Part shown: positions 44,137-53,470 of the stretch, in pieces
Numbering within the stretch: position 1 is the first letter of the stretch
Layout: the number at the start of each line of letters is the position of its first letter
Assembly: GCA_021774625.1 (NCBI GenBank)
Contig: JAJFIV010000005.1
Coordinates: 36,258-100,257 of the forward strand
Origin: Alphaproteobacteria bacterium
GTDB taxonomy: Bacteria > Pseudomonadota > Alphaproteobacteria > Sphingomonadales > JAKSBY01
Direction: 5' to 3'
DNA length: 64,000 nt
Notes under the pieces: generated by a model
Told to the model about the DNA's origin: nothing
Seen by the model: the letters and a program-made list of their open reading frames with translations, nothing else
The model's database searches: none
Translations under genes and position numbers: made by a program

Positions 44137-46134
44137 ATGATGCGAAGCTCCATGCTCGACACTGCAATCAGAATACTTCACGTTGAAGACAGTCCGGCCG
44201 ATGTGCGGCTGGTTGCAGAATATTTTTCCCTGACCGATTCCGGTCAAGGTGTGGTTGAACTTGAAACCGCAGCAACCCTGGCCAGTGCGGTCAATTGCCT
44301 CCAGCGATCACGCTATGACGCCATACTGTTGGATATGGGTCTGCCGGACTCGGACGGCGAAAAATCGATACGGACAATTTTCCCTTTTGCCGAACGCATT
44401 CCCATCATCGTTCTTTCCGGCGAAGACACCGTCGAAAGTGCAAAAAATGCCCTTTTGCGCGGTGCCCAGGATTATTTTGTTAAAGGCTCCATGATAGGGC
44501 GCGCTTTTGCCCATGCGATTTTGCTCAGCATCGAGCGCTATCGCCTGATGGCGGATCTGAACAAACAGCGTTACGAGCTTTTGAAAACCAATGAACAGTT
44601 CCGCAATCTGATTTCCGACAGTGCGGATGCCATGCTGGTGATTGATCAGGAACGCACGGTCCGCTTCGCCAATCCTGCCGCCGCGAAGCTATTGGGCCGG
44701 GCGATTGCGGGTCTGACCGGCGAACCGCTGGAACTGGATCTGCCGCCGGAACGTTCCGGGCATATTGAAATCGTCCAGCCGGACGGCCGGACCCTCACGG
44801 CCGATGTCCGTATTGTGGATTCCATGTGGAACGGTGAACAGGCCCAGATCGCCACCTTTCGCGATATCAGTCTGCAAAAACAGGCCGAGCTGGAGCTCAG
44901 CCGGGCCAAGGAACAGGCGGAGCTTGCCAACCGGATGAAATCCGAATTCCTCGCCAATATGAGCCACGAACTCAGAACACCGATGAACGGCATTATCGGT
45001 CTCGCTGAAAGTCTCATGGAAGCGAATTTGCAGGAGGAGGAAAAAGAACACGCGTCCCTGATTGCGCAATCGGCCAAAAAACTGCTGACGGTCCTGAACG
45101 ATATTCTCGATCTTTCCAAAGTGGAAGCCGGGTATCTGGAGCTTGAAAATATTCCCTTCGCGCCCGATGAATTGATCGCCGATGTCGAAGCGTCCTGGCG
45201 CCCGATGATCGAAGCCAAGACTCTCACTTTTACCGTGGAAACATCGCTGCCGGAAAATTGTTGCCTGCTGGGTGATCCGGTCAGAATCAGGCAGATATTG
45301 ATCAATTTCATCAGCAATGCCTTGAAATTTACTGAGAAGGGAGCGGTGACCGTTAAAATTATGCATCAGGCAAGAGATGAGGGGACGTCAAACCTGCGCT
45401 TTGAGGTATCAGACAGCGGCACCGGCATTGCCGCAGAAGTGAAGAAAAAGCTTTTCAGGAAATTTGCGCAGGCCGATTCGAGCATTGCACGGAAATATGG
45501 CGGCACCGGTCTGGGGCTTGCCATCAGCCGGCAACTGGCCGAACTGATGGGCGGGGAAATTGGCTGCGGCAGCCAGCAAGGGCAGGGTTCAACCTTCTGG
45601 CTTACACTCGACCTGGAAAATGCGCCGGATATGTCCTTCAACGGCGCCGAAGAACATATCGCGGCCTCTATTGACCGGCCGTTGAGAATTCTTGCGGCCG
45701 AGGATAATGCCGTCAACCGGGCTGTTATCCGCGCAATCTTAATGCCGCAGTCTCATCATCTTGATTTTGCCAATAATGGCATTGAAACGCTGGATGCGGT
45801 CAAAGCGATCAATTACGATCTCGTGCTGATGGATGTCCAGATGCCGGAAATGGATGGTCTGGAAGCCACCCGGCGCATTCGCGCTCTCGATAGTGATCGC
45901 GCCAATATCCCGATCATCGCCCTGACGGCAAATTCCATGTCGGGGGACCGGCAGACCTATCTTGCATCCGGTATGGACGGATATGTGTCAAAGCCCATTG
46001 ACCGGGTGGAACTTTTCTCCGAGATCGCCAGGGTCATGGCAATGGATATAACGGAGGACAGGGAGGGCGCGTCTGCCGAAGCGGGAGAGAAGGAACAGAC
46101 AAAAGAAACCGAAACACTGCTGGCCAAACTTTAA
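44137..46134 (+). CDS. Hybrid histidine kinase with two receiver domains
   Basis: 665-residue soluble kinase. REC1 (about 6-125) has the acidic pocket LHVEDSPAD and phospho-Asp in AILLDMGLPDSDG. A PAS domain (about 148-250) leads into a short coiled coil, HisKA (FLANMSHELRTPMNG, His about 282), and HATPase_c (NFISNALKFTEKG, DSGTGIA, GGTGLGLAIS). REC2 (about 512-635) has AAEDNAVN, LVLMDVQMPEMDG and KPIDR. The absence of membrane helices means a cytoplasmic stimulus or input through REC1 phosphorylation. It is divergent from the acetate permease operon, so control of carboxylate uptake is a possible but unproven link. Confidence 0.93.
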   Translation: MMRSSMLDTAIRILHVEDSPADVRLVAEYFSLTDSGQGVVELETAATLASAVNCLQRSRYDAILLDMGLPDSDGEKSIRTIFPFAERIPIIVLSGEDTVESAKNALLRGAQDYFVKGSMIGRAFAHAILLSIERYRLMADLNKQRYELLKTNEQFRNLISDSADAMLVIDQERTVRFANPAAAKLLGRAIAGLTGEPLELDLPPERSGHIEIVQPDGRTLTADVRIVDSMWNGEQAQIATFRDISLQKQAELELSRAKEQAELANRMKSEFLANMSHELRTPMNGIIGLAESLMEANLQEEEKEHASLIAQSAKKLLTVLNDILDLSKVEAGYLELENIPFAPDELIADVEASWRPMIEAKTLTFTVETSLPENCCLLGDPVRIRQILINFISNALKFTEKGAVTVKIMHQARDEGTSNLRFEVSDSGTGIAAEVKKKLFRKFAQADSSIARKYGGTGLGLAISRQLAELMGGEIGCGSQQGQGSTFWLTLDLENAPDMSFNGAEEHIAASIDRPLRILAAEDNAVNRAVIRAILMPQSHHLDFANNGIETLDAVKAINYDLVLMDVQMPEMDGLEATRRIRALDSDRANIPIIALTANSMSGDRQTYLASGMDGYVSKPIDRVELFSEIARVMAMDITEDREGASAEAGEKEQTKETETLLAKL

Positions 46135-46200
46135 AAATTTCACACAGACATTGCCAATTTCAGAATAAGCGCCAAGGAATGCGTCCCGCCTTTCCGGCCG

Positions 46201-47430
46201 TTATGCCGCCGTTTTTTTCTGGTCTTTCCTGCCGTAAATTTCGGTTGCCGGATGAAAATCCGACCAGACATACCAGAAAATTTTATTATAATGGGGAACA
46301 GGCGTCAGACTTTTACCCTCGAATTCCCCTGCCAGACACGCACCTGTCGGCGACCAGAGAGAGCCGGTTTCCTCGTCCTGAAACTTACCATTCTTTCCAA
46401 AGCTCTGAAAGGTAAGAGTCCGGCCATCAACTTCGCGGTCAAATACCTGGATGTAATCCCCGCCTTCCGCCGCCGCCAATAGCAGACTGGCGCCACCTAC
46501 CGCATCATGGATCAGATTTTCCCGATCGAAGGTGCCTTCCGGATAGGTTTTGGTGTCATTGCCAATCTGTACGCCGATCACCATGGATTTCATCGGCAGC
46601 CTGTTGTCCTGCTCATGCTGCAAGGGGTAGACCATAACAGGGCTTTTGGGATCAATCACATCGGCGCGGGCAAGAAGTTTCAGATAAAATATATCCCGCC
46701 AGGCTATATTCCGCACCCAGACTTTGGAGTCCGGGTACAGCTTCTGCCAGGTTTCCAGTTTCACGGCGACAGTCGGGATGGTTTTCAGCGGTAATTTCTG
46801 ATCCCTGGACTGGTTATGCAACTGAATGATCGAGCATTGATTGGATTTTTCGTAAAACACCATGTTGTTGGCAAGCGCCGCCGTGATGGTGATATCCGGC
46901 TGCTTGAATTTATCTTCCATCGCATAGGACATGGAGGAATGCGCGAGGATGCAGTGGGTCATGATGAACGGATCATCGCCATCCGGCTGATAAACAATAT
47001 GTGGCCGGCGGGCGAGCCGGGAAATAAAGGCGTATGGCGTTCCCTTGCCGTCGATGACACCCACGATTTCTTCATCGGGCCCGAATTTGGCCATGGCTTC
47101 TTCTATGGAAATAAAGGTCGGCTTTTTGATCGGCTGGAACATCAGTTTGGTGTGCATAAAAAAACCGAAGATCAGAATACCGCCATACATAATAACTGAA
47201 CCGGCAAAGACAGGGTGAAGATAGGTTCCATTCTCAACAGCGAGATAGACCGCCGTCAGTGCGACGATCAGGGACAAGGTCAGCACCCATGCTGACTTGC
47301 CGTAAATATAGCGCGCTCCCGAAGCACTGGCGGCCAGCTTGTTGGTAAACATTAGGACACCGAGTGTACCGGGCAGGACTGCCAGGGCGCATAAAAAGAC
47401 GGCGGCTAATGCGACAATCTCTGCGTGCAT
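46201..47430 (-). CDS. DUF3179 domain membrane protein
   Basis: 409 residues. Three hydrophobic helices at the N-terminus (VALAAVFLCALAVLPGTLGVL, WVLTLSLIVALTAVYLAV, VFAGSVIMYGGILIFGFF) precede a soluble DUF3179 domain. In place of the family's usual CPLC, it reads DPFIMTHCILAHSSMSY at about 162. Function unknown. It ends the TonB receptor run on the minus strand, though a strong hairpin (47479-47516) lies between them. It could take part in envelope uptake, but there is no direct evidence. Confidence 0.8.
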   Translation of the reverse strand: MHAEIVALAAVFLCALAVLPGTLGVLMFTNKLAASASGARYIYGKSAWVLTLSLIVALTAVYLAVENGTYLHPVFAGSVIMYGGILIFGFFMHTKLMFQPIKKPTFISIEEAMAKFGPDEEIVGVIDGKGTPYAFISRLARRPHIVYQPDGDDPFIMTHCILAHSSMSYAMEDKFKQPDITITAALANNMVFYEKSNQCSIIQLHNQSRDQKLPLKTIPTVAVKLETWQKLYPDSKVWVRNIAWRDIFYLKLLARADVIDPKSPVMVYPLQHEQDNRLPMKSMVIGVQIGNDTKTYPEGTFDRENLIHDAVGGASLLLAAAEGGDYIQVFDREVDGRTLTFQSFGKNGKFQDEETGSLWSPTGACLAGEFEGKSLTPVPHYNKIFWYVWSDFHPATEIYGRKDQKKTAA

Positions 47431-47478
47431 GATTCCCTCCAGGTTGTTTTTATTGGATGCAAGCCGGGAAAGACAACC

Positions 47479-47516
47479 AGGAAAAGCCAGGCCAGTGTCA
47501 AAGCCTGGCTTTTCCT
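47479..47516 (-). terminator. Hairpin after TonB receptor gene
   Basis: The 13-bp arms AGGAAAAGCCAGG / CCTGGCTTTTCCT are perfect and separated by 12 nt. It lies about 75 bp after the receptor stop (minus strand), before the DUF3179 gene. The T-tract is weak on that strand (CCTGGTTGTCTTT), so it may be partial termination or RNA stabilisation. Confidence 0.6.
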
Positions 47517-47591
47517 TTGTTGTTCATTCCTGCAAACTTTCAGTGAGTTGGAACAGTAAAAAGAATTTTTTCACTGTCCGCTCACCCCCCG

Positions 47592-50500
47592 CTAGTAGCT
47601 GATTGTTGCGTTCAAGAAGAACGTCCGGCCCACAAGATCAAAACCTGAACTTGTCACCGCATTGTTACGATTGGGACCGGCGCCCTGGTCAATCAATGGC
47701 GGCGCCTGATCGGTCAGGTTCTTGACCCCCACCGTGAGAAAGACCGGCGTGAAATCAGCAGAGAATGAAATGTCATTATAGAAACGACGGTCAGCGACTG
47801 CATCATCACGAACCAGCTTCATGGTGTCGAAAACTCTGCTGACCGCAAAGGGACTCTGAAGCGCCGGATCAACAACGTCATCGTCAAATTCCGTTTGGCC
47901 GATAAACCGCCCCTGCCACAGGAACTGGTATCGTTTCCAGGTGGCGGATAAGGTAGTGTTCGCGGTCCATTCCGGGTTGCCGATACGCCCGGCATTATCG
48001 ATTTCAGGTGAATCCGGAAAAATTTTCCGTGTCTGCTCAAGCAGATGCGTTGCCGCTACTGAAAAATTGATGTTGATAGGAGACCCTTTATAATCTCCCG
48101 CCTCAAAACCTAACCGGGCATTGAAGTCAAGACCATTCGCCGATTCTTCGCCGATATTAACGAATGAGGCATCGACAAACCGGATCAGATCATCCGCGGG
48201 GTCCGTTACATCATCCCGTTCAACAAGCGAGCAGAAGGGGCTGTTCAGGCCGACGGAGTCAAAGAAACAGCGGCTGATAATTGTTGCGGGATCCAGTTCC
48301 CTGACCGTATTCCGGATATCGATATTCCAGTAGGTCGCGGCAAAGGAGAAATCAAAATTATCGAACCATGGCTGACTGAACTGAGCCGTAATTGTCGTCG
48401 AGTCAGACGTTTCGGGGCTCAGATCGCCTGAACCGCCAAGCTGAACTTCAATGGATGATATGCCGCGAATGCCGACAAAATTAACATCCGCTCCATCGAG
48501 CGCACAGTTGGCGGCGAGAATGTCTTTTGACGGCCCCGGAGGGAGATTTGTGAAGTTCGTGTTCGTACAGGGGTCAGCTCCCTGACTGATCGTTCCACGC
48601 TGATCCGCAAGAAACTGTTCGCGAAGATTTGGCGCCCGGAACGAGGTGTTCCGCGAGGCGGAGAAGGTCAGATACGAAACCGGACGATAAAGGCCGCCAA
48701 CGCGCCAGGTGGTTTTTGTACCGAAATTTTCTTCTTCCGTATAACGGACGGCAGCATCAAGCTGGAGAAGCTCGATAAATTTCTTATCGGTGACCAGGGG
48801 CGCCGTTATTTCCCCGAAAATATCATAAATCCAGCGCTCGCCGACCGTGTCGCCTTCCTGCGTGGGATTCGATGCGCCCACCAGGCCTGCAACCCCCAGG
48901 AAATCGTTGAACGAGTTGATCCGATCGAGCCGCCATTCCGCGCCGGTCGCAACGCCGACGGTGCCGCCGCCCGGGATATCAACCACGTCACCGGTGAAAA
49001 TAAGGCCGGCATTAAACTGCTCGGTCACGGTTCTGTTCGTGCGGTTGGCAACCAGAAACTCTCTCTCTTCGTCGGATGAGAATCGCCCTTCGCCATCCTC
49101 AAAAATGGACTGCGCAAAAGCATTCAGCGGAACGCATTCATTGGGGGTCAAAAACCCTGCAGCATTGGATGGCAAAGGAATGCCGCATTTGAGATTGCCG
49201 TCACTGTCAAGGCGAACCGTCTGGGTCGACAGGATCAGATTGGGCTCAAACAGGGCCGGTTGTGACTGAAATCCTGTACCGCGGTCATAGGAAAAGTAAG
49301 CGTCATACGTCCAGTTGTTTGAATCGAACCAGCCAACGGACAAATCGCCCCGCAAACCGAAGACACCACGAAACTGCTGCACTTCGACGTCGATGATATT
49401 AGGGACATCATCCAGCGTGACGATAAGCTCAGCGGAAGTCGCCGCACCCAGATTTGGCGCGAAGGGGAAGGGCGAAAGGGGATTGTCGACAAGAATCGGA
49501 TTGTTATCCGAGTCAACGATAATATTGCCGTTCGCATCTTCCTGCTGGATCCCGCTGGGAATTTCGAAGGAGAACTGAGCCAGGGTATCGGTCACTCTGT
49601 TCTGACGGTTAAAATAATAGGATTCAAAGTAGAGTTCGGTATTTTCACCAAAATTCAGATCCAGATAACCGTTGGCGACCAGTGAAAACCGCTCTTCATT
49701 GCGTACCATGTCGGCGGCGCGGCGTTCGTCCTGCGTATTCCAGAAGTCAGCGTAAAATCCTCTGAAGATCGCAAAGGGCGACCCTGGTCCGGGAATCGGC
49801 AGAAGCCCTTCGCCCACCTGAGGCAAATTGAAGCCGGTGCCGAAATTCTCAATTCCGATATCGGAATCCGCCTGGGAAAGACCTGGAATATAGCGCGGGC
49901 GCGTTGCATCCGCCCCGCTGATGAACCCGGTCGGTGACGCTGCAAGCGGCGCACCGGGGGGGAGTTGAGGCAGGATGCCTCCTCGCAAGGTTATGATGTT
50001 ATCGGGATTAGCATTACAGGCGGCAAATTTCTCGCCATCTTCCGCAACCTCAATAACATTCAGACAGTCACTGTATTTTCGTTGACCGGCCGTCAGGCTT
50101 TCGCGCTTGAAATACTCAGCGCCCAGCGTAATATTGCCGCCGTCCCAGGAACCGCCCGCGACCATGGAGACTCTGAACTCCTCGCCGCCGCCGGCTTCGG
50201 GAAGGTTTGCCGAGCCGGATATTTCCAGGCCCTCAAAATCCCGTTTCAACCTCATATTGACAACACCCGCGACCGCGTCGGCGCCATAGACCGTCGATTG
50301 TCCACCCGTCAGCACGTCGATGGATTCGACCATTCCGATGGGGATCAGGCTTAAATCAGGCTGAACCGGCGCGCCGCGCACCCCGGCGAGACCAAAGCGC
50401 TTGTCATTGACCATGATGAGCGTTCTTTCAGCGCCCAGACCGCGAAGGTTAATGTTATTGGAGCCAACACCGCCGGCGGGGAAGGTTGAAGATCCGCTGC

Positions 50501-50831
50501 CGGTCGCTGTATTGATTGTTCCGTCAACCTGCTGACCGGACGAAACTGTCGAGCGCTGAAGCATTTCCCCGACAGAGGTCACACCCAGCTTTATATTTTC
50601 CGAAGCCTCCAGCACCTGAACCGGTGAGGTGCTCGAAAACGCATCCCTTTTAATGCGCGAGCCCGTAACAACAATCTGGTCTACGCTTTGTCCATCACCG
50701 GCCGTGTCGGCCGCGCTGTCCTGCGCGTACGCTCCGGCGCTATTTAGCAGCGCGCCGCAAAGGGCGATGCACGAGACCATGCCCACTGCTTTATATTTAC
50801 CTTTTCCGTAATAATTCCGTGACTTAGTCAT
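47592..50831 (-). CDS. TonB-dependent receptor
   Basis: Outer-membrane receptor of 1,079 residues for uptake of large solutes. Signal peptide (ALCGALLNSAGAYAQD). TonB-box-like DQIVVTGSRIKRDAF near residue 50. A plug domain (about 65-230) has GAERTLIMVNDKRFG, LTGGQSTVYGADAVAGVVNMRLKRD. A long beta-barrel ends in NATISY with terminal aromatic residue. The barrel is large, typical of the Caulobacter/Sphingomonas-type scavenging receptors. GGAGG lies upstream of the ATG. The SGNH-like gene is directly upstream on the same strand, so they probably share a substrate. Confidence 0.95.
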   Translation of the reverse strand: MTKSRNYYGKGKYKAVGMVSCIALCGALLNSAGAYAQDSAADTAGDGQSVDQIVVTGSRIKRDAFSSTSPVQVLEASENIKLGVTSVGEMLQRSTVSSGQQVDGTINTATGSGSSTFPAGGVGSNNINLRGLGAERTLIMVNDKRFGLAGVRGAPVQPDLSLIPIGMVESIDVLTGGQSTVYGADAVAGVVNMRLKRDFEGLEISGSANLPEAGGGEEFRVSMVAGGSWDGGNITLGAEYFKRESLTAGQRKYSDCLNVIEVAEDGEKFAACNANPDNIITLRGGILPQLPPGAPLAASPTGFISGADATRPRYIPGLSQADSDIGIENFGTGFNLPQVGEGLLPIPGPGSPFAIFRGFYADFWNTQDERRAADMVRNEERFSLVANGYLDLNFGENTELYFESYYFNRQNRVTDTLAQFSFEIPSGIQQEDANGNIIVDSDNNPILVDNPLSPFPFAPNLGAATSAELIVTLDDVPNIIDVEVQQFRGVFGLRGDLSVGWFDSNNWTYDAYFSYDRGTGFQSQPALFEPNLILSTQTVRLDSDGNLKCGIPLPSNAAGFLTPNECVPLNAFAQSIFEDGEGRFSSDEEREFLVANRTNRTVTEQFNAGLIFTGDVVDIPGGGTVGVATGAEWRLDRINSFNDFLGVAGLVGASNPTQEGDTVGERWIYDIFGEITAPLVTDKKFIELLQLDAAVRYTEEENFGTKTTWRVGGLYRPVSYLTFSASRNTSFRAPNLREQFLADQRGTISQGADPCTNTNFTNLPPGPSKDILAANCALDGADVNFVGIRGISSIEVQLGGSGDLSPETSDSTTITAQFSQPWFDNFDFSFAATYWNIDIRNTVRELDPATIISRCFFDSVGLNSPFCSLVERDDVTDPADDLIRFVDASFVNIGEESANGLDFNARLGFEAGDYKGSPININFSVAATHLLEQTRKIFPDSPEIDNAGRIGNPEWTANTTLSATWKRYQFLWQGRFIGQTEFDDDVVDPALQSPFAVSRVFDTMKLVRDDAVADRRFYNDISFSADFTPVFLTVGVKNLTDQAPPLIDQGAGPNRNNAVTSSGFDLVGRTFFLNATISY

Positions 50832-50877
50832 TTTTATCCTCCCTGGTTTTACTTGTGCCGAGGCAAAGTTTGTGGGG

Positions 50878-50913
50878 CCAGGCGCACGCCCTGTTCACGA
50901 GAAATGCGCCTGG
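50878..50913. repeat. Inverted repeat between SGNH hydrolase and TonB receptor genes
   Basis: The perfect 9-bp arms CCAGGCGCA / TGCGCCTGG enclose an 18-nt loop. On the plus strand the right arm is followed by TAGTTTCGGTTTTT, but the flanking genes run on the minus strand, where no T-run follows. It is thus more likely an intercistronic mRNA hairpin that alters expression between the two genes than a true terminator. Confidence 0.5.
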
Positions 50914-50944
50914 TAGTTTCGGTTTTTAGTTGCTTACGTGCGGC

Positions 50945-51808
50945 CTATTCTTCGACGCGCCGCCAAGCGAGATAATCTTCCATGATCTTCCTCCAGTCGC
51001 CGTATTCACGTTTATGGAGGCGGCTTATGACATCCTCATTCACCTTATTCCCGGCGAGGGTGCGATACCAATGCTCCGCCATGAGCTTGTACCCGAGATC
51101 ATTGGGATGCAGTTTGTCATCGATAAAACAGCCCGGGTAGCAGGCCTTCGTCACCGACCAGATATCCGGGCCGGGAGAAACGAAATCGAGGCCACGGGAA
51201 AGAAGGCGATTGAGGGCGATCCTCTCGTTACCGACTTCCGGTTCGACCGGTTCCTTATAGATATGCATTGCGATATAGACACGGTCGATGCCCAGACCAC
51301 GCAGCCTTAAGGACATTTTTTCCATTTCATCCGCACCCATTTCCGCGCCGACCATGTCATATTCGGTTTTCACCGGCCCTCTGTCGTCGCGGGTAAGCTG
51401 AAGTGACTGTTGTGCAATAACTACCGCGCCGCCTTTTGCAGGATCAGGGGCGTTGCCGCGAAGGCGCGCGTCGGGGCCAAAGAAATCCCGCGTCATCGCA
51501 TCCATTGTCCGCTTGTATTCCTTCGAACCAAATTCGGCCGACCAATGCGCGACCGGCGCACCGCCGATGACTGCATTAAGAACATGATATTTGCGCTTTC
51601 CGCCCGCATGGTCATCAAGCATGTCCTGGAGCATTTGCGGCCAGACATAGCTTGTCGAATAACCGACAACGACAACGGATTTTTCCGTCCCGTCAAGTTC
51701 GGTGGCAGGCGCCGCCTGCGCAGCCCCGCCGCCCGTAAAGATAAGAGCACCTGTAACTAATATGGCCCGCAAACTACCTGAGCCGAAAAAACCCGATTTT
51801 GTAAGCAT
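50945..51808 (-). CDS. Secreted SGNH-like hydrolase
   Basis: 287-residue exported protein. Signal peptide (GSLRAILVTGALIFTGGGAAQA). Block I appears as VVVVGYSTSYVWPQM, where GYS replaces GDS and the Ser is the likely nucleophile. An oxyanion glycine lies in NAVIGGAPVAHW, and the C-terminal block V DDKLHPNDLGYKLMAEHWYRTL supplies Asp and His. The SGNH fold covers esterases, lipases and carbohydrate deacetylases. It is upstream of the TonB receptor gene, so they may free and import an esterified substrate. The start region is AT-rich and promoter-like. Confidence 0.8.
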   Translation of the reverse strand: MLTKSGFFGSGSLRAILVTGALIFTGGGAAQAAPATELDGTEKSVVVVGYSTSYVWPQMLQDMLDDHAGGKRKYHVLNAVIGGAPVAHWSAEFGSKEYKRTMDAMTRDFFGPDARLRGNAPDPAKGGAVVIAQQSLQLTRDDRGPVKTEYDMVGAEMGADEMEKMSLRLRGLGIDRVYIAMHIYKEPVEPEVGNERIALNRLLSRGLDFVSPGPDIWSVTKACYPGCFIDDKLHPNDLGYKLMAEHWYRTLAGNKVNEDVISRLHKREYGDWRKIMEDYLAWRRVEE

Positions 51809-52326
51809 TTCTGCCTCCCTTTAGAGATTACTATTTAGAAGTTTTACCAAAAGTCATTTCATTTTCGTTGCACATTCAACCTTATGAATTGATTAATAAG
51901 GTGTCAAGTGTAATTTATAATATCATAAAAAAAGTGATAGCTATACGAATTGTGCCGGTTAACGGGAAGTTTTTGGCGGCAGCGACTCACCTGGGAAGGG
52001 GCGAAAACACCGGCTTTATGCGGGTTGCAAGCAGCCTATGGGAGGCAGCAATATTTATAGGCAGAGTTCGCTGGCAAGCATGACCTTTTGGGTATTAGAG
52101 TATTGGGGTATAAGGCGGTGTAATTTTACAGCGGACGGGGCATCCTTTCCGAAGAATGCGATCTTGACTCGTTTCGATTTCAACTATATTCGTGCCTGCT
52201 CGTGGCTTACCCTTTCTGCTCGCGAGGCCGGAGTTAACATTAAAGGATTGGTTTCGGTGCAATTTCTTGCAGGGAGAAGCGGATGGCGGGCAAATATTAT
52301 GGCAAAGCGTCGTGGAGAGTTTTTCA
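51809..52326. other. Long divergent intergenic region
   Basis: A 518-bp gap between the minus-strand SGNH/TonB operon and the plus-strand MarR gene. It is AT-rich for about 150 bp next to the SGNH gene, containing the inverted repeat ACCTTAT-N10-ATAAGGT at 51879-51902, a plausible regulator site. The rest is higher in GC with two unremarkable short frames and no recognised gene or RNA. Confidence 0.5.
51879..51902. promoter_or_regulatory. Candidate operator in SGNH/TonB promoter
   Basis: The perfect 7-bp arms ACCTTAT / ATAAGGT with a 10-nt AT-rich spacer form a 24-bp dyad about 70-95 bp upstream of the SGNH gene. The spacing suits a MarR-type dimer, and a MarR gene is encoded on the other side of the gap. 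Binding is inference. Confidence 0.35.
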
Positions 52327-52890
52327 ATGAGCGAGCATGAAAAATTGCCGGACAGTGATCTGTTTGGCCAGCCGGCGGTGCGGGAAAAAACCGACCTTCC
52401 CGAACATCTCCCCTACCAGCTGATCCATGTCTCCTCCCTGCTATCGCTGGGTGTTTCGCGTCTGTTCCAGTCGCGCTTCGGCCTTGGCATCCGGGAATGG
52501 CGCGTACTTGCTATTCTCGGCTATTACGGGCCTTCCAGCCCCTCGGAGCTTGTCGGCACCGCCGCTTATGACAAGGCCACCGTCAGCCGGGCAATCAAGC
52601 GCCTGGAAAAGGATGGATATGTGCGCCGCGGCCGGCACGCGACCGATGCCCGGCGCCTGCTCGTGTATTTAACCGAACGCGGCGTCAAGCTTCACGATCA
52701 GGTCGCACCGATTTCCATGCTCAGACGCCGGGTGATCGAATCTGTGCTGACAGAGGAAGAGCGCAAAACTCTTTCGGTCGCCCTCGGAAAACTCACCCGG
52801 CAGCTTGAGTGGCTCAATCAGGAAGAGGCAAATGATGCCGCGGCGGCCCAGCAGGAACCCCCGCCCCGGCGCAAACACAAACGCAGCTGA
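52327..52890 (+). CDS. MarR-family transcriptional regulator
   Basis: 187 residues with a winged helix: IREWRVLAILGYYGPSSPSELVGTAAYDKATVSRAIKRLEKDGYVRRGRHATDARRLLVYLT (quoted as the domain span, about 55-118), with dimerisation helices on both sides and a basic C-terminus (PPPRRKHKRS). I start at the ATG at 52327 because GGAGAG stands upstream; a longer frame is possible but unlike MarR proteins. It is divergent from the SGNH/TonB operon and convergent with the aromatic operon's last gene, so it could serve either. Confidence 0.88.
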   Translation: MSEHEKLPDSDLFGQPAVREKTDLPEHLPYQLIHVSSLLSLGVSRLFQSRFGLGIREWRVLAILGYYGPSSPSELVGTAAYDKATVSRAIKRLEKDGYVRRGRHATDARRLLVYLTERGVKLHDQVAPISMLRRRVIESVLTEEERKTLSVALGKLTRQLEWLNQEEANDAAAAQQEPPPRRKHKRS

Positions 52891-52909
52891 GAAACACGAT
52901 CACCTGACC

Positions 52910-53464
52910 CTAGTCCTTCCCGATCCCGAGTTTTTTAAGGACGCCTGTATAACCTTCGTCATGCAGCAGCTCTCCGGTCATCTGCGCCTGTGTCTCACTC
53001 GCCACCAGACCCAGGCCTTCAACGAGCCTATTCATATAGTTGAAGATGCAACAAACTTGCACGACACTAAATAAGCCCTCCTCATCCCAGCCCGCGTCAT
53101 AGACGGCCCTGGCGTCGGCTTCGCTCATGCGGGACGGGGTCTCGCTTAGTTTTTTGACATAGCGAAAGAGCGGTTTGAGTCTGTCTTCCACTGGCGCGCC
53201 GTCGATATCGCCCACCAGTTTTTCAATCACGCCGGCGTCAAGGCCAAACGCTTCCGCCACACTTGCATGGCCACCATAGCAGTAATCGCAGGCATTCAGG
53301 GCGGAGACATAGGCCGCAATAAGCTCCCGCTCACCGGGACTTAACGGGGATGGGCCGCGCATGACAAAATGACTGTTCGGCAGCAGCGCACGGGCGGCAT
53401 CGGGAAATCGTTTAAAAAGATGCAGCAGGGTTGCATTTTCTGGCAGCGATGGCAGATATGTCAT
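52910..53464 (-). CDS. Carboxymuconolactone decarboxylase / AhpD-like protein
   Basis: 184 residues of the AhpD-like superfamily. The core motif LNACDYCYGGHASVAEAFG (C-x2-C-x3-H, about 58-66) is the peroxidase-related site, which reduces hydroperoxides using a thiol relay. The uxuC-like peroxidase-related branch is suggested by VQVCCIFNYMNRLVEGLG. It is the last gene of the aromatic operon, six bp after the isomerase gene, and could protect the pathway from peroxides made by the oxygenases. A decarboxylase role is less likely, given the cysteine pair. Confidence 0.85.
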   Translation of the reverse strand: MTYLPSLPENATLLHLFKRFPDAARALLPNSHFVMRGPSPLSPGERELIAAYVSALNACDYCYGGHASVAEAFGLDAGVIEKLVGDIDGAPVEDRLKPLFRYVKKLSETPSRMSEADARAVYDAGWDEEGLFSVVQVCCIFNYMNRLVEGLGLVASETQAQMTGELLHDEGYTGVLKKLGIGKD

Positions 53465-53470
53465 GGCAAA

